A stretch of DNA of 45,025 bases from Candidatus Saccharibacteria bacterium CG_4_10_14_0_2_um_filter_52_9 (GCA_903970515.1 CAJCJA010000042.1:1-45025), one strand, 5' to 3'. Counted from the first letter of the stretch, positions 8,848 through 18,240 are shown. A program made the numbers and translations. The notes: a model not told the origin generated them from the letters alone.

Positions 8848-9318
8848 ATGTCGAACCTCGAAGACCTCTATCGAGAAGTGATCCTCGACCACTACCGCTC
8901 GCCGCGCAATCGAGGCGAGCTGGAGACGCCCCCGGCACATCGCGTAGAGGGGTTCAACCCCTTGTGCGGTGACGAAGTCACTGCCTACCTGCTGGTTGAC
9001 GACGGCGTCCTCACCGACATCAAGATGACCGGGCACGGGTGTTCGATCTCACAGTCGTCATCGTCGCTCATGAGTGCCGCCGTAAAGGGCAAACCAATCG
9101 AACAGGTGCGAGCACTCATCACGACGTTCAAGAAGTTAATGACGGTGCACGAATCGTCCATTGAGTCAACGGATTCCGCGCCGCTCCAAGATGTGCGCTC
9201 GCTCGGTGAGCTCGCGGCATTGCAGGGCGTCGTAAAGTTCCCGGTGCGCATTAAATGTGCGACCCTCGCGTGGAACACGCTCAACCAGGGACTCGACGAG
9301 CTCGACGCGACACCTTAA
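8848..9318 (+). CDS. sufU: SufU-type zinc-dependent sulfurtransferase
   Basis: Takes persulfide sulfur from SufS and passes it to the SufBCD scaffold. The 156-aa protein has the expected ligands: C40 and D42 in NPLCGDEV, C65 in GHGCSISQSS, and a C-terminal Cys in VRIKCATLAW. The stretch between the second and third Cys is longer than in IscU, as is usual for SufU. Its TAA stop shares four bases (TTAA) with the stop of the convergent LCP gene. Confidence 0.95.
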   Translation: MSNLEDLYREVILDHYRSPRNRGELETPPAHRVEGFNPLCGDEVTAYLLVDDGVLTDIKMTGHGCSISQSSSSLMSAAVKGKPIEQVRALITTFKKLMTVHESSIESTDSAPLQDVRSLGELAALQGVVKFPVRIKCATLAWNTLNQGLDELDATP

Positions 9319-10637
9319 GGCGTGCACGGCACGGGATCGAAGTACGGCACGACCTGTGATGGATTGATCGTCGTCGTGGTCGTAGGTGACGTCCCGTGCT
9401 TCTTCTTCTTGTGAGGTGCCAGCGTCGTCGTGGTCGTTGGTAACACGACCGGTGGCAGAGGTGTCTGCAACGCGGTATTCGGGGGTGGGTCGGTCGGGGT
9501 GAGCAACTGCGAGCCGAAGATATTGACGAGCATCTGTTGCGCGTCGGGTTGCTGCACGAACAGCACGTCACCGATGCCGCTGACCTGCGCGTCGGTCACC
9601 GGCATCGTGTAGGTGAGCATCTTGGCCGGATTGAGTCCGTGGAACTTCACCGCGAGCGCGATCAGTTCGTTCAGAGTGAAATTGCTATCCAACGTGATTC
9701 CTTGGGGAATCTTTGAGAGGAACGTGTTGATCGAGAGGGGGTTATAGAGACCCTTCAAGCGACTAATCATCGCTCGCAGGAAGGCGTTCTGGCGATCGAT
9801 TCGCCCGAAGTCACTCGTGCCGTCATAGTTCCACACGCCGTTCTGGAACCACTGGTAGTGGCGACTGCGCACGACCGCCAGTGCCTGGAATCCCGTCACG
9901 AGCTGACAACCCGCCTGCTTTATGTTGAGACCCGAATAGGCATCCTTCGCCGGGAAGGGAAAGTCAAGGTACACCCCGCCAATGGCGTCCGCGGCGTTGA
10001 TGAGACCACCGAAACTCACGACGATCGTATGCGTGATGGGGATACCAAAGTTCGCGGTGATGGTTTGGGCGAGCAGCGACGGCCCACTTCCAAAATTGAC
10101 GTTGATCCGATTGAATTTGCCATACAGCGCTTGATTCGCGAGCAACGTCGTCATGGTGTCGCGAGGGATGGAGAGAATTGTTATGGTGCCGGCCGCCGGA
10201 TCGATGTGCATGACCTTGACGACGTCACTTCGCTGTCCGGAGACCGAGCCGGTCGAGGCTCCCGTTTGGGCGGCGACCGCGCCGCTGAGCCCGACGCGCG
10301 AGTCTGAGCCCACCTCCAAGATGTTAAAGGGCTTTCCGCTCAATTGGGGGAGTTCACCCGCCACGTGGATCTTCTTGATCTGGCTGAATCGCCACTGCGC
10401 GTAGAGATATCCGCCGCCGATGACCCCGACGAGCAGGGCCACGAGGACCACGAACGTGATGATGACGCGCCGACGAGTTCGACCGGGTCTGCGAGGACGC
10501 TTCCTTCGCGGTGCACCCGACTTCTCGTCGACGGCCGCGCCCAGCGCCATGAGCCGATGCTCGTTGGCGAGACGCTTTCGCTCGCGCCGCGATTCTCGAG
10601 AACGGCTTGTAGCGTCGCCGTCACCCTGATCGCTCAT
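9315..10637 (-). CDS. LytR-CpsA-Psr (LCP) family cell-wall glycopolymer ligase
   Basis: Membrane-anchored enzyme expected to attach lipid-linked glycopolymers to peptidoglycan outside the cell. Of 440 aa, residues 1-57 are cytoplasmic and rich in Arg/Lys, one TM helix spans about 58-80, and the LCP domain follows. The domain has the family Asp/Arg set: VGSDSR, RSDVVKVMHID, SIPRDT and FGRIDRQ. The C-terminal 50 residues are rich in Pro and Thr with a HKKKKHG stretch and no known domain. It lies within the SUF region with no clear link to it. Its stop shares TTAA with the sufU stop. Confidence 0.92.
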   Translation of the reverse strand: MSDQGDGDATSRSRESRRERKRLANEHRLMALGAAVDEKSGAPRRKRPRRPGRTRRRVIITFVVLVALLVGVIGGGYLYAQWRFSQIKKIHVAGELPQLSGKPFNILEVGSDSRVGLSGAVAAQTGASTGSVSGQRSDVVKVMHIDPAAGTITILSIPRDTMTTLLANQALYGKFNRINVNFGSGPSLLAQTITANFGIPITHTIVVSFGGLINAADAIGGVYLDFPFPAKDAYSGLNIKQAGCQLVTGFQALAVVRSRHYQWFQNGVWNYDGTSDFGRIDRQNAFLRAMISRLKGLYNPLSINTFLSKIPQGITLDSNFTLNELIALAVKFHGLNPAKMLTYTMPVTDAQVSGIGDVLFVQQPDAQQMLVNIFGSQLLTPTDPPPNTALQTPLPPVVLPTTTTTLAPHKKKKHGTSPTTTTTINPSQVVPYFDPVPCTP

Positions 10638-10672
10638 TGTGCAACTTTACTCGCCGCACAATTGTAAGAAAC

Positions 10673-11401
10673 TTAAGAATCCAAATGACGAAAGGGTTCG
10701 TAGCCGTCGCGTTCGAGAATTTCGGAAAGTTCCGGTCCGCCCGTCGCCACGACTCGACCATCGCTCACCACGTGGATCTTTGTCGGCGTGAGTTCTTGCA
10801 ACAAACGTCGGAAGTGCGTGATGGCGAGCACGCCGCAATTCCACTCGGTCGTTGCGGCGAAGAGACGTCGCGCGACGGCGCCGAGTGCGTCGACGTCAAG
10901 TCCGGAGTCAATCTCATCGAGCACGGCGAACTTCGGTCGAAGGATTCCGAGTTGCACCATCTCGGCGCGCTTGCGCTCACCTCCCGAGAGGTCCACGTTC
11001 ACGAAGCGGTCGAGGACGTCACGTCGCAATTCGACTCGCTCCGCTTCTTCACTCATTCGAGAACGAAGATTGGTCGGGTCCGCGCCCGCCGCGACCAGCA
11101 GGTCGAATGGTCGAACCCCCGGCACCTCCATGGGATGTTGCAACGCCAGCAGTAGACCGTGGCGTGCGCGCTCGGTCGCCGAGAGACTCAAGAGTTCCAC
11201 GCCGTCGAGCAGCACCGATCCGCCGAGCACCTTGTAGCCGGGGTGTCCACTAAGCGCGTGTGCGAGCGTGGATTTTCCAGAACCATTGGGCCCCATTATC
11301 ACGTGCACTTCGCCAGAATCCATGGTCAGGTCGAAGCCCTTCAACACTTCCTTGCCCGACACCTCGACGCGAAGTCCCTCGATACGCAGCGTCGAAGTCA
11401 T
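10673..11401 (-). CDS. sufC: SufC-type ABC ATPase, copy 2
   Basis: 242-aa SufC in the canonical place after sufD and the Rieske gene. Walker A is GPNGSGKST at residues 37-45, the signature is LSGGERKRAE, and Walker B is VLDEIDSGLD, exactly the SufC consensus. The H-loop is in AITHFRRLL. Its ATG shares ATGA with the Rieske stop. This copy is the likelier partner of the SufB and SufD in this window; the role of copy 1 is open. Confidence 0.94.
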   Translation of the reverse strand: MTSTLRIEGLRVEVSGKEVLKGFDLTMDSGEVHVIMGPNGSGKSTLAHALSGHPGYKVLGGSVLLDGVELLSLSATERARHGLLLALQHPMEVPGVRPFDLLVAAGADPTNLRSRMSEEAERVELRRDVLDRFVNVDLSGGERKRAEMVQLGILRPKFAVLDEIDSGLDVDALGAVARRLFAATTEWNCGVLAITHFRRLLQELTPTKIHVVSDGRVVATGGPELSEILERDGYEPFRHLDS

Positions 11402-11712
11402 GGAAGGACCACTTCGAGGCGACCGTCCTGGTGGGTGACGTCGTAGCGCGCAACGGGTCGAGTCGCTGGAAACGACATTGGTTCGCCGTCTCGAAGACGG
11501 AACATCGCTCCGTGACGAGCACACTCGATCTCGAGCGTCTCTACGTTCACTTCGCCTTCGGCGAGACTGAAATCCTCGTGGCTGCATCGATCGTCCAAGA
11601 CGTAGACCTCGGCACCGATTCGAACGACCACCAACACCCGGTCGCTGACGTGCACTTGTCGCGGTTCGCCGTCGACGAAGTCATCAATGACACCGAGGTC
11701 GAAACTAGTCAC
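11398..11712 (-). CDS. Rieske [2Fe-2S] ferredoxin of the SUF operon
   Basis: A 104-aa Rieske protein with the two-His two-Cys set CSH and CARH separated by 16 residues. It belongs to the non-haem oxygenase ferredoxin class. A gene like this lies between sufD and sufC in Streptomyces-type SUF operons; its role there is not settled, and electron supply to cluster assembly is a guess. It starts at GTG 11712, sharing GTGA with sufD, and its stop overlaps sufC2 by ATGA. Confidence 0.93.
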   Translation of the reverse strand: MTSFDLGVIDDFVDGEPRQVHVSDRVLVVVRIGAEVYVLDDRCSHEDFSLAEGEVNVETLEIECARHGAMFRLRDGEPMSFPATRPVARYDVTHQDGRLEVVLP

Positions 11713-12950
11713 GGTGCCACCATTTGTAGGGATGCGAGCGCCGCGGTCACGTCATCTTCTACTAGGGCGGCGAGCTCGACCGGCAACGTCGTGAGCATCT
11801 CGTAGAAGAAACCTTGAATGATCAAACGCTCCGCGTCGGCGCGGGTGACACCGCGCGACTCGAGATACCAACGCTGCAACTCATCGAGTGGTCCCACGCT
11901 CGACGCGTGCGCGCACATCACGTCGTTCTCTCGAATGTCCAGATTCGGCACGCTGTCCGCGTGCGCGTGGGGCGAGAGTAGGAGATTGTGGTTCGTCTGG
12001 CGGGCATCGGTGCGCTTGGCACCCTTTTCGATCTCGATCAATCCCGTGTACACCGACCTCGACTCGTCGGCGACAGCTCCCTTGGAGAGCAACGTCGATC
12101 GGCTGCGCTGCGCCTTATGGAACTGGTGTGTTCGAAAATCGTGCACCTGTCGACCCGCGCCGAGGAACGTGGTGCGCAGTTCGTTCTCCGCACCGGTTCC
12201 CAGGAGCTCGGCGTCGTTACGCGAACGGTTGTAGTGCGCACCCATCCCAATGACTGCCTGGCGAAGTCGCGCATCCTTGCGGACCAGTCCCGTCGTTCGT
12301 GCGACGTGCCACGCGCTGTCCTCGAGGCGTTGGTAGGTGATGAGTTGCAGCGACGCGTCCGCACCCACTTCATATTCGCTCAGCGGCACCACCAACGCTT
12401 CTGCGCCCCCTTCGAAATACTCGACGACCGTGGCGCTGCTCGCGTCACCGAGCTTCACCTGCGTCTGAGAGAACGAAACAGATCCCGTCGTCTCGTAGAG
12501 GACCACGATTGTCTGGGCGACGTTCACCCGTTCGGCGATCTCAACGACCGTCGTCGCGGGCGCCAGTGCAACGTTCAAGAGCGCGAAGGCATCGCTCTGG
12601 TAGCGCTCGAGGGGATTCTCACCACGCAGCGTCAGCGTGCTCTCAGAACTCGCGACACTCACGCCCTCGAGCGCCCCACTCACCGAGGCGAGGTGACCAT
12701 CGACGATACGAATCACGAGTCCACCCGTCGCGCGCAATTGCTCCGCGAACGAAGACACCTCACGAACGAGGGGCTGCGCCGACACCTCGAAGTGATCGAG
12801 CACGAACTCACTCAACGGCGCGTAACGCCACACTTCATCAGACGTGGTCGGGAGTCCTATCTCTTGAAAACTCTCCCAGGCGCGCTCACGCTCGCGCGCG
12901 CTCGGTGACGAGGAAATGAAGGAGTGAGCGGACTGAGCGAAGGATTTCAT
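11709..12950 (-). CDS. sufD: SufD scaffold subunit
   Basis: Partner of SufB in the SufBC2D scaffold. The 413-aa product has the SufB/D beta-helix core and ends with the family C-terminus (NHNLLLSPHA, then SVGPLDELQRWYLESRG). I chose ATG 12950 because it gives an ordinary SufD N-terminus; the reading frame continues upstream without a better start. An inverted repeat lies just upstream. sufB is not adjacent but 1.5 kb upstream on the same strand, separated by the crotonase gene and a small cysteine protein. Confidence 0.92.
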   Translation of the reverse strand: MKSFAQSAHSFISSSPSARERERAWESFQEIGLPTTSDEVWRYAPLSEFVLDHFEVSAQPLVREVSSFAEQLRATGGLVIRIVDGHLASVSGALEGVSVASSESTLTLRGENPLERYQSDAFALLNVALAPATTVVEIAERVNVAQTIVVLYETTGSVSFSQTQVKLGDASSATVVEYFEGGAEALVVPLSEYEVGADASLQLITYQRLEDSAWHVARTTGLVRKDARLRQAVIGMGAHYNRSRNDAELLGTGAENELRTTFLGAGRQVHDFRTHQFHKAQRSRSTLLSKGAVADESRSVYTGLIEIEKGAKRTDARQTNHNLLLSPHAHADSVPNLDIRENDVMCAHASSVGPLDELQRWYLESRGVTRADAERLIIQGFFYEMLTTLPVELAALVEDDVTAALASLQMVAP

Positions 12951-12959
12951 AGATTTAGG

Positions 12960-12980
12960 GACCAATGCAGTGTAATGGTC
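12960..12980. promoter_or_regulatory. Inverted repeat between sufD and the crotonase gene
   Basis: GACCA and TGGTC arms are separated by 11 nt in the 85-bp divergent gap upstream of both sufD and the crotonase gene. A TACACT that could serve as a -10 for sufD lies inside the repeat on the - strand. This could be an operator for a repressor. The arms are short, so chance is possible. Confidence 0.3.
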
Positions 12981-13035
12981 TAGGAGGCGTTCTCCCCGAG
13001 CGACGTAGGCTGCGCAGAGAGCGAACGGGGGCCTC

Positions 13036-13872
13036 ATGAGTTTCAAGTCCGACGTATTGACCCTTGAAGTCAATGAACACATCGCCACGCTATGGCTCGA
13101 CCGCGAGAGCGCACGTAACGCAATGGGTAGTGCGCTCTGGCAAGGACTGAGCGAAGTCGCCGAGGAGATCGCGAGTGACGAGAGCATCCGCGTTCTCGTC
13201 ATCGCGGCCAAGGGACCTCACTTCACGGTGGGTCTCGACCTCAAGGAATTCGGCGGAAGCCTGACGGGAGGACTGGGCGGCGAGGACCCGCCGTCAAGGG
13301 CCAGCGCAAACGCGTCGAGCTACAGGGCGGTGCGGCGAATGCAAGAGTCAGTGACGTCCATCGCCAAGCTGCCAATACCAGTCATTGCCGCGGTTCACGG
13401 CTACTGCATTGGGGGCGGCGTAGACCTGATCAGCGCGTGCGACATCCGCCTTTGTTCGAGTGACGCGATCTTCTCGGTTCGCGAAGCGAAGGTCGCCATC
13501 GTCGCGGACTTAGGGACCCTACAGAGACTGCCGCGCATTGTGAGTGCCGGACACGTCGCCGAACTCGCGTTCACGGGTAAAGACATCACCGCCCAGCGCG
13601 CGAAGGAAATCGGTCTCGTGAATTCGGTACATGGCGCCAGCGCACCTGACGCACTCGCGGCGGCCTACGACCTCGCGAGCGAGATCGCGTCGAACTCACC
13701 TCTCGCGGTACAAGGCACGAAAGCGGTCCTCGCCGCGAACGATGGCAGGACAGTCGACGAGGGACTCGAATTCGTGGCGCGTTGGAACACGATGTTCCTC
13801 CAAAGCAACGACCTGCGAGAAGCAATGACCGCGTTCATCGAACGACGCGCGCCAAAATTCGTCGGCAACTAA
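13036..13872 (+). CDS. Enoyl-CoA hydratase/isomerase family protein (dienoyl-CoA isomerase-like)
   Basis: Crotonase-fold enzyme of 278 aa. The oxyanion-hole segments are GPHFTVGLDL and VHGYCIGGGVD. The segment ADLGTLQRLPRI after the second one resembles delta(3,5)-delta(2,4)-dienoyl-CoA isomerases, whose catalytic Asp sits in DVGTLQRLP, so isomerase activity on unsaturated acyl-CoAs is the best guess. It interrupts the SUF genes on the opposite strand, divergent from sufD, and shares CTAA with the stop of the small cysteine protein. Confidence 0.88.
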   Translation: MSFKSDVLTLEVNEHIATLWLDRESARNAMGSALWQGLSEVAEEIASDESIRVLVIAAKGPHFTVGLDLKEFGGSLTGGLGGEDPPSRASANASSYRAVRRMQESVTSIAKLPIPVIAAVHGYCIGGGVDLISACDIRLCSSDAIFSVREAKVAIVADLGTLQRLPRIVSAGHVAELAFTGKDITAQRAKEIGLVNSVHGASAPDALAAAYDLASEIASNSPLAVQGTKAVLAANDGRTVDEGLEFVARWNTMFLQSNDLREAMTAFIERRAPKFVGN

Positions 13873-14222
13873 CGTCGCCAGAACTTCCAGCCCGTGCGGC
13901 CCCTTTTCTCCATCTCATCGAGTTGACGGCGTCGCTCTTCGAGTAGTTCCGGCGCGACTGAGTTGACGATCTCACTCGCCATGTCGAGCACTTCGCGTCG
14001 CTCTTCGAGCGGCACCGTTGATTCGGGCGCTTTCTCCACGGGCTTGTCGACGAGGGTGCCGTGGGACCAGCCCACGTCGGCGAAGCGGCGTTCGTAGGTG
14101 ATGCAGTCGGCGGGACACGACCACGGCTGATCGGGGGCATTGCCCAAGACGCAAAACCGTGCAACTTCGCCCGACTTATAGGTTCGACTCTGAAAGTGCT
14201 TGCATTCCTCGCGCATCGCCAT
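13869..14222 (-). CDS. Small conserved-looking protein with four N-terminal-half cysteines, next to sufB
   Basis: 117 aa, not assigned to a known family. Four cysteines lie in the first 50 residues: EECKHF, RFCVLG and WSCPADC. This C-x20ish-C-x11ish-C-x3-C spacing could bind zinc or an iron-sulfur cluster. The second half is charged and helical (EERREVLDMA, LLEERRRQLDEM) and ends in WKFWRR. ATG 14222 has a GAGGAG ribosome-binding site 6 nt upstream. It lies about 220 nt after sufB on the same strand, which makes a role with the SUF system possible. I believe similar proteins occur in other actinobacteria but cannot check it here. Confidence 0.75.
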   Translation of the reverse strand: MAMREECKHFQSRTYKSGEVARFCVLGNAPDQPWSCPADCITYERRFADVGWSHGTLVDKPVEKAPESTVPLEERREVLDMASEIVNSVAPELLEERRRQLDEMEKRGRTGWKFWRR

Positions 14223-14325
14223 CAGCAACTCCTCATCGAATCCTCGACGGGGCGAACTGGCAAGGGATCTCGGTCTTCAGCGTTCACGTTCGCTCCTCTG
14301 GCGACTGGCGTCACACGTCAAAATT

Positions 14326-14344
14326 ATGGGCAACCGCCGCCCAT
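14326..14344 (-). terminator. Hairpin with short T-run downstream of sufB
   Basis: A 6-bp stem (ATGGGC/GCCCAT) with a 7-nt loop, followed on the - strand by AATTTTG, about 100 nt past the sufB stop. It could be a partial terminator between sufB and the small cysteine protein gene. The rest of the 222-nt gap shows nothing I can name. Confidence 0.35.
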
Positions 14345-14444
14345 CATGCAATTCGTCTTTCGACGAGATAGTAGGGAACCCGTCAACCCGGTGGCCCACT
14401 GCGGCTCGACATCGATTCGCGCCACACTTTCGACGCGAGGGGTG

Positions 14445-15845
14445 TCAACCGATCGAGCCTTCCATTTGCAGTTCGATCAACCGAGACCATTCCACCGCGT
14501 ATTCCATTGGCAAGGTGCGCGTCACGGGCTCGATGAAGCCGTTCACGATCATGCCCATGGCTTGGCTCTCGGTCAGTCCCCTACTCATCAGGTAGAACAA
14601 CTGGTCGTCGCCGATCTTTGACACGGTCGCCTCGTGTCCAATGGACGCGTCTTTTTCGCCAACTTCCATGTACGGCTTCGTCTCGGACGTCGAGCGCTCG
14701 TCGAGCAGCAACGCGTCACAACGCACGAAACTCTTCGCGCCGGTGGCCCCTTCTTCAACTTTGACGAGCCCGCGGTACGTCGTGAGACCGCCGTCCTTGG
14801 AAATCGACTTTGACACGATCGTTGACGTCGTCTCCGGTGCGCAGTGCACCATCTTCGCGCCCGCGTCTTGAATCTGTCCCGGACCGGCGTAGGCGACCGA
14901 AAGGACCTCGCCCGACGCTTTGGGTCCCATGAGGTACACCGAGGGGTACTTCATCGTGAGGCGCGATCCGATGTTGCCGTCAATCCACTCGACGTGCGCT
15001 TCCTCCTCAGCGCGTGCGCGCTTGGTAACAAGGTTGTACACATTGTTCGACCAATTTTGAATTGTCGTGTACGTGATGCGTGCCCCCTTGAGGGCCACGA
15101 GCTCGACAACCGCCGAGTGCAGGGAATCTGTCGAGTAAACGGGCGCTGAGCAACCTTCGACGTAGTGAACTTGGCTACCCTCGTCGGCGATGATGAGGGT
15201 GCGCTCAAACTGACCCATGTTCTCGGTGTTGATGCGAAAGTAGGCCTGTAGAGGCTGGTCGACCTTCACCCCTGGTGGGACGTAGATGAATGAGCCACCG
15301 CTCCACACCGCGGAGTTGAGCGCGGCGAACTTGTTGTCGTTGGGCGGGATGATGGTCCCGAAGTACTTGCGTACGAGCTCGGGATACTCGCGCACCGCCG
15401 TGTCCATGTCACAGAACAACACACCGAGACGCTCGAGGTCCTCACGATTTCGATGAAACACCACTTCGGATTCATACTGCGCGGTGACGCCCGCCAAGTA
15501 CTTTCGCTCCGCCTCGGGGATCCCGAGTCGTTCGTACGTGTTCTTGATTGCGTCGGGCAGGTCTTCCCAGCGTTCCACTCGATTCTCGGTGGGCTTGATG
15601 TAGTAGTAGATGTCGTTGAAGTCGAGGTCGGGCATCCGGTCGGCGAACCACGGCAGCATCGGTTTCTTCTCGAAGCGCTTGAGCGCGTTCAACCGGAAGT
15701 CGAGCATCCACTGCTCTTCGTTCTTAATCCCGGACATTTCTCGCACGATCGCTTCGTTGATGCCCTTCTTTGGCTTAAAGACGGGAATCTGCTCGTCGGA
15801 CCATCCCAGCTGGTAACGGCTGAAGTCCAGATTTTCGATCGTCAT
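14445..15845 (-). CDS. sufB: SufB scaffold subunit
   Basis: Core subunit of the iron-sulfur scaffold, 466 aa, well conserved along its length. The segments EGCSAPVY and [10 protein letters not shown] hold the two cysteines used for sulfur acceptance and cluster building in the E. coli protein. The YVPPGVKV and [14 protein letters not shown] segments are family hallmarks. The ATG has a GAAGGAG ribosome-binding site. It is transcribed away from a 222-nt gap shared with the peptidase gene, which holds a repeated 8-mer and probably its promoter. Confidence 0.96.
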   Translation of the reverse strand: MTIENLDFSRYQLGWSDEQIPVFKPKKGINEAIVREMSGIKNEEQWMLDFRLNALKRFEKKPMLPWFADRMPDLDFNDIYYYIKPTENRVERWEDLPDAIKNTYERLGIPEAERKYLAGVTAQYESEVVFHRNREDLERLGVLFCDMDTAVREYPELVRKYFGTIIPPNDNKFAALNSAVWSGGSFIYVPPGVKVDQPLQAYFRINTENMGQFERTLIIADEGSQVHYVEGCSAPVYSTDSLHSAVVELVALKGARITYTTIQNWSNNVYNLVTKRARAEEEAHVEWIDGNIGSRLTMKYPSVYLMGPKASGEVLSVAYAGPGQIQDAGAKMVHCAPETTSTIVSKSISKDGGLTTYRGLVKVEEGATGAKSFVRCDALLLDERSTSETKPYMEVGEKDASIGHEATVSKIGDDQLFYLMSRGLTESQAMGMIVNGFIEPVTRTLPMEYAVEWSRLIELQMEGSIG

Positions 15846-15879
15846 TGCGCTCCTTCGGGATTAACCCTACGTCCATAGT

Positions 15880-15912
15880 AGTAACTGAAGGGGGCCCCTA
15901 TTCAAGTAACTG
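15880..15912. repeat. Direct repeat AGTAACTG x2 with GGGGCCCC between, upstream of sufB
   Basis: The 8-mer AGTAACTG occurs at 15880-15887 and 15905-15912, a 25-nt period, with a GC palindrome between the two copies. It lies 35-67 nt upstream of the sufB start in the gap with the divergent peptidase. Paired repeats at this place could be regulator binding sites or promoter parts. Function is inferred only from position. Confidence 0.4.
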
Positions 15913-16067
15913 GGCCGGACGCCGACACGCTCTGGGGAGACGGGTCGTGGAACCGGACGCAGAGGGAGTTGATCAAAGGCGAGTCCACCCTAGTCCACGC
16001 GAGCCGCCACTCACCACCACGACACGTCTCCGGCAGTCGACGTTCCCAAGTCTGGCAGAGTGGAGCG

Positions 16068-18233
16068 GTGCCCAACGCCCCAAAGGCCCCCCAGCGACCA
16101 CATTCGATCATCCGACACGATGACGAACGGACGGACCCCTATTACTGGTTGATGGACCGCGAGAACCCCGAGGTCCTCGAGCACCTACGTAGCGAAAACG
16201 CCTACCTCGCTGAATCCCTCGCTCCACTCAAGCCACTGGAGAACGAACTCTTCGACGAGATCAAACGTCGCATCGAAGAGACGGATATTTCTGTACCGGT
16301 GCTGCGCGGGGCATGGTGGTACTTCGAGCGCACGCGCGAAGGCCTCGACTACGCGATCAGTTGTCGGGTCCCGAGCGTCGCGGGCGACCTTACGCCTCCC
16401 TCGATCGATCCCCTCGGCACGCTCGAGGGTGAGCAGGTGATTCTCGATGAGAACATCGAAGCTCAGGGTCACGACTTCCTTTCCGTGGGCGTACTGGCGG
16501 TGAGTCCCGATGACGCGTGGGTCGCGGTAGGCACTGATTTCGAAGGCCACGAACGACACCGCGTGACCGTTCGTCCCCTCGCGGGCCAAACGCCGATAGA
16601 CGACGAGCTCCTCGACGTCTACTACGGCTTCGCGTGGGCGGGCGATAGTCGCCACTTCTTCTACACGCGCATCGACGACGCCATGCGACCTTGGCAGGTG
16701 TGGCGCCACGAGCTCACGACGGCGCCCGAGGACGACGTACTCGTCTACCAGGAAGACGACGCACAGTTCAACGTCTCGGTCGGACGGAGTCGCGACGACG
16801 CTGTCATCGTGATCCACGTGGGATCCTCGTCGACGACCGAAGTCCGTTACCTTGACGCCCAACGCCCCACCGAGGGATTCAGCCTGCTCGAGGCGCGTCG
16901 CCACGGGATTGAATACGGCGTCGAACACTTCGTCGACGCACGAAACAAAACGTGGTGGCTCAAAGTCACGAACGAAGAGGCGACGGATTTTCGCCTCCTC
17001 GCCAGAGGCGACACCGATGAACAATGGCGAGAACTCATCGCCGAACGTCCAGGGAACCGACTCGACGGCGTCGACGCGTTCAAGTCCTTCCTCGCGATCA
17101 GCGAACGCTACGACGGCTGTAGTGCGGTGCGACTCGTTCCGATCCTCGACGGCGAGGACCCTTTCGGCGACGACCTCGTCGAGAGGTCACACTTCGTCGA
17201 AGCCGACACCAATCCCAGTACCGTCTCGCTCTCGGCGAACGCAACGTTCGATACGCCACAAGTGCGAGTGATGATCACGTCGCTCGTCACCCCTCGCCTT
17301 GTCGCTGACGTCGTCGTCGCGACCGGGGAGCGGATTTTGCGCAAGCAACAACAGGTGCTGGGCGGCTACGACGCGTCCCAATACGTCACGGGCCGACTCT
17401 GGGTGAGCGCCAGTGACGGCATCAAGATCCCCGTGTCGATCGTGGCGAAGCGGAGTCTGGTCAATGTCAAAGAGGACGGCCAGCTCAGCGCGACGTCACC
17501 GCTCCCCCTTCTCCTCTACGGCTATGGAAGCTACGAGATATCGATTGACCCCGCATTTTCGTCACTTCGCTTGTCCTTGCTCGATCGAGGCGTCGTCTTC
17601 GCCATTGCCCACGTGCGAGGTGGCGGCGAGATGGGGCGCTCCTGGTACGAGATGGGAAAACTCTCCCAAAAGCCCACGACCTTCAGCGATTTCGTGCGAG
17701 TGGCCCGCCAATTGGTGAGTGACGGCTGGAGCACGCCGGATCAACTCGCCGCTCGCGGTGGATCGGCGGGCGGACTTTTGATGGGTGCGGTGATGAACCT
17801 GGCGCCCGAGTTGTTCAAGTGCGTCGTCGCCGAAGTACCCTTCGTCGACGCGTTGACGACGATGTTGGACGACACGCTCCCCTTGACAATTGGCGAATGG
17901 GAGGAATGGGGAAATCCTGACGCGAGCGCGAGCGCGTATCGAACGATGAAGAGTTACTCGCCCTACGACAACGTGCGTGGGCACAATGACGACGGCTCGG
18001 CGCGGCACTATCCCGACGTCTTCGTCGCCGGCGGACTCAACGACTCACGAGTGGGATTCTGGGAGCCCGCCAAATGGGTCCTTCGGCTCCGCGACGCCAA
18101 TGACGCCAACGTCGCGTACCTCAAGACAGAGATGGGTGCCGGTCACGGTGGCCCCTCTGGTCGCTACGACGCGTGGCGCGACGAGGCCCAAGTACTCGCC
18201 TTTGTCTTGGACGAGATCGCCCCGAGGACCTAA
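16068..18233 (+). CDS. Prolyl oligopeptidase family serine peptidase (oligopeptidase B-like)
   Basis: S9A-type peptidase of about 721 aa, cutting short peptides, often after basic residues. The N-terminal half is a beta-propeller and the C-terminal half is an alpha/beta hydrolase. The catalytic triad is visible: Ser in RGGSAGGLLMG, Asp in GGLNDSRV, His in GAGHGGPSGR. The N-terminal DPYYWLMDRENPEVL is typical of oligopeptidase B. I chose GTG 16068, with GGAG just upstream; an ATG at 15969 would add 33 unlikely residues. No signal peptide is seen, so it is likely cytosolic. Confidence 0.93.
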   Translation: MPNAPKAPQRPHSIIRHDDERTDPYYWLMDRENPEVLEHLRSENAYLAESLAPLKPLENELFDEIKRRIEETDISVPVLRGAWWYFERTREGLDYAISCRVPSVAGDLTPPSIDPLGTLEGEQVILDENIEAQGHDFLSVGVLAVSPDDAWVAVGTDFEGHERHRVTVRPLAGQTPIDDELLDVYYGFAWAGDSRHFFYTRIDDAMRPWQVWRHELTTAPEDDVLVYQEDDAQFNVSVGRSRDDAVIVIHVGSSSTTEVRYLDAQRPTEGFSLLEARRHGIEYGVEHFVDARNKTWWLKVTNEEATDFRLLARGDTDEQWRELIAERPGNRLDGVDAFKSFLAISERYDGCSAVRLVPILDGEDPFGDDLVERSHFVEADTNPSTVSLSANATFDTPQVRVMITSLVTPRLVADVVVATGERILRKQQQVLGGYDASQYVTGRLWVSASDGIKIPVSIVAKRSLVNVKEDGQLSATSPLPLLLYGYGSYEISIDPAFSSLRLSLLDRGVVFAIAHVRGGGEMGRSWYEMGKLSQKPTTFSDFVRVARQLVSDGWSTPDQLAARGGSAGGLLMGAVMNLAPELFKCVVAEVPFVDALTTMLDDTLPLTIGEWEEWGNPDASASAYRTMKSYSPYDNVRGHNDDGSARHYPDVFVAGGLNDSRVGFWEPAKWVLRLRDANDANVAYLKTEMGAGHGGPSGRYDAWRDEAQVLAFVLDEIAPRT

Positions 18234-18240
18234 CGCGGGC

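Noticed and set aside
11988-12908. 306-aa reading frame antisense to sufD
   Set aside because: Arg-rich shadow frame; sufD is well supported in the opposite direction.
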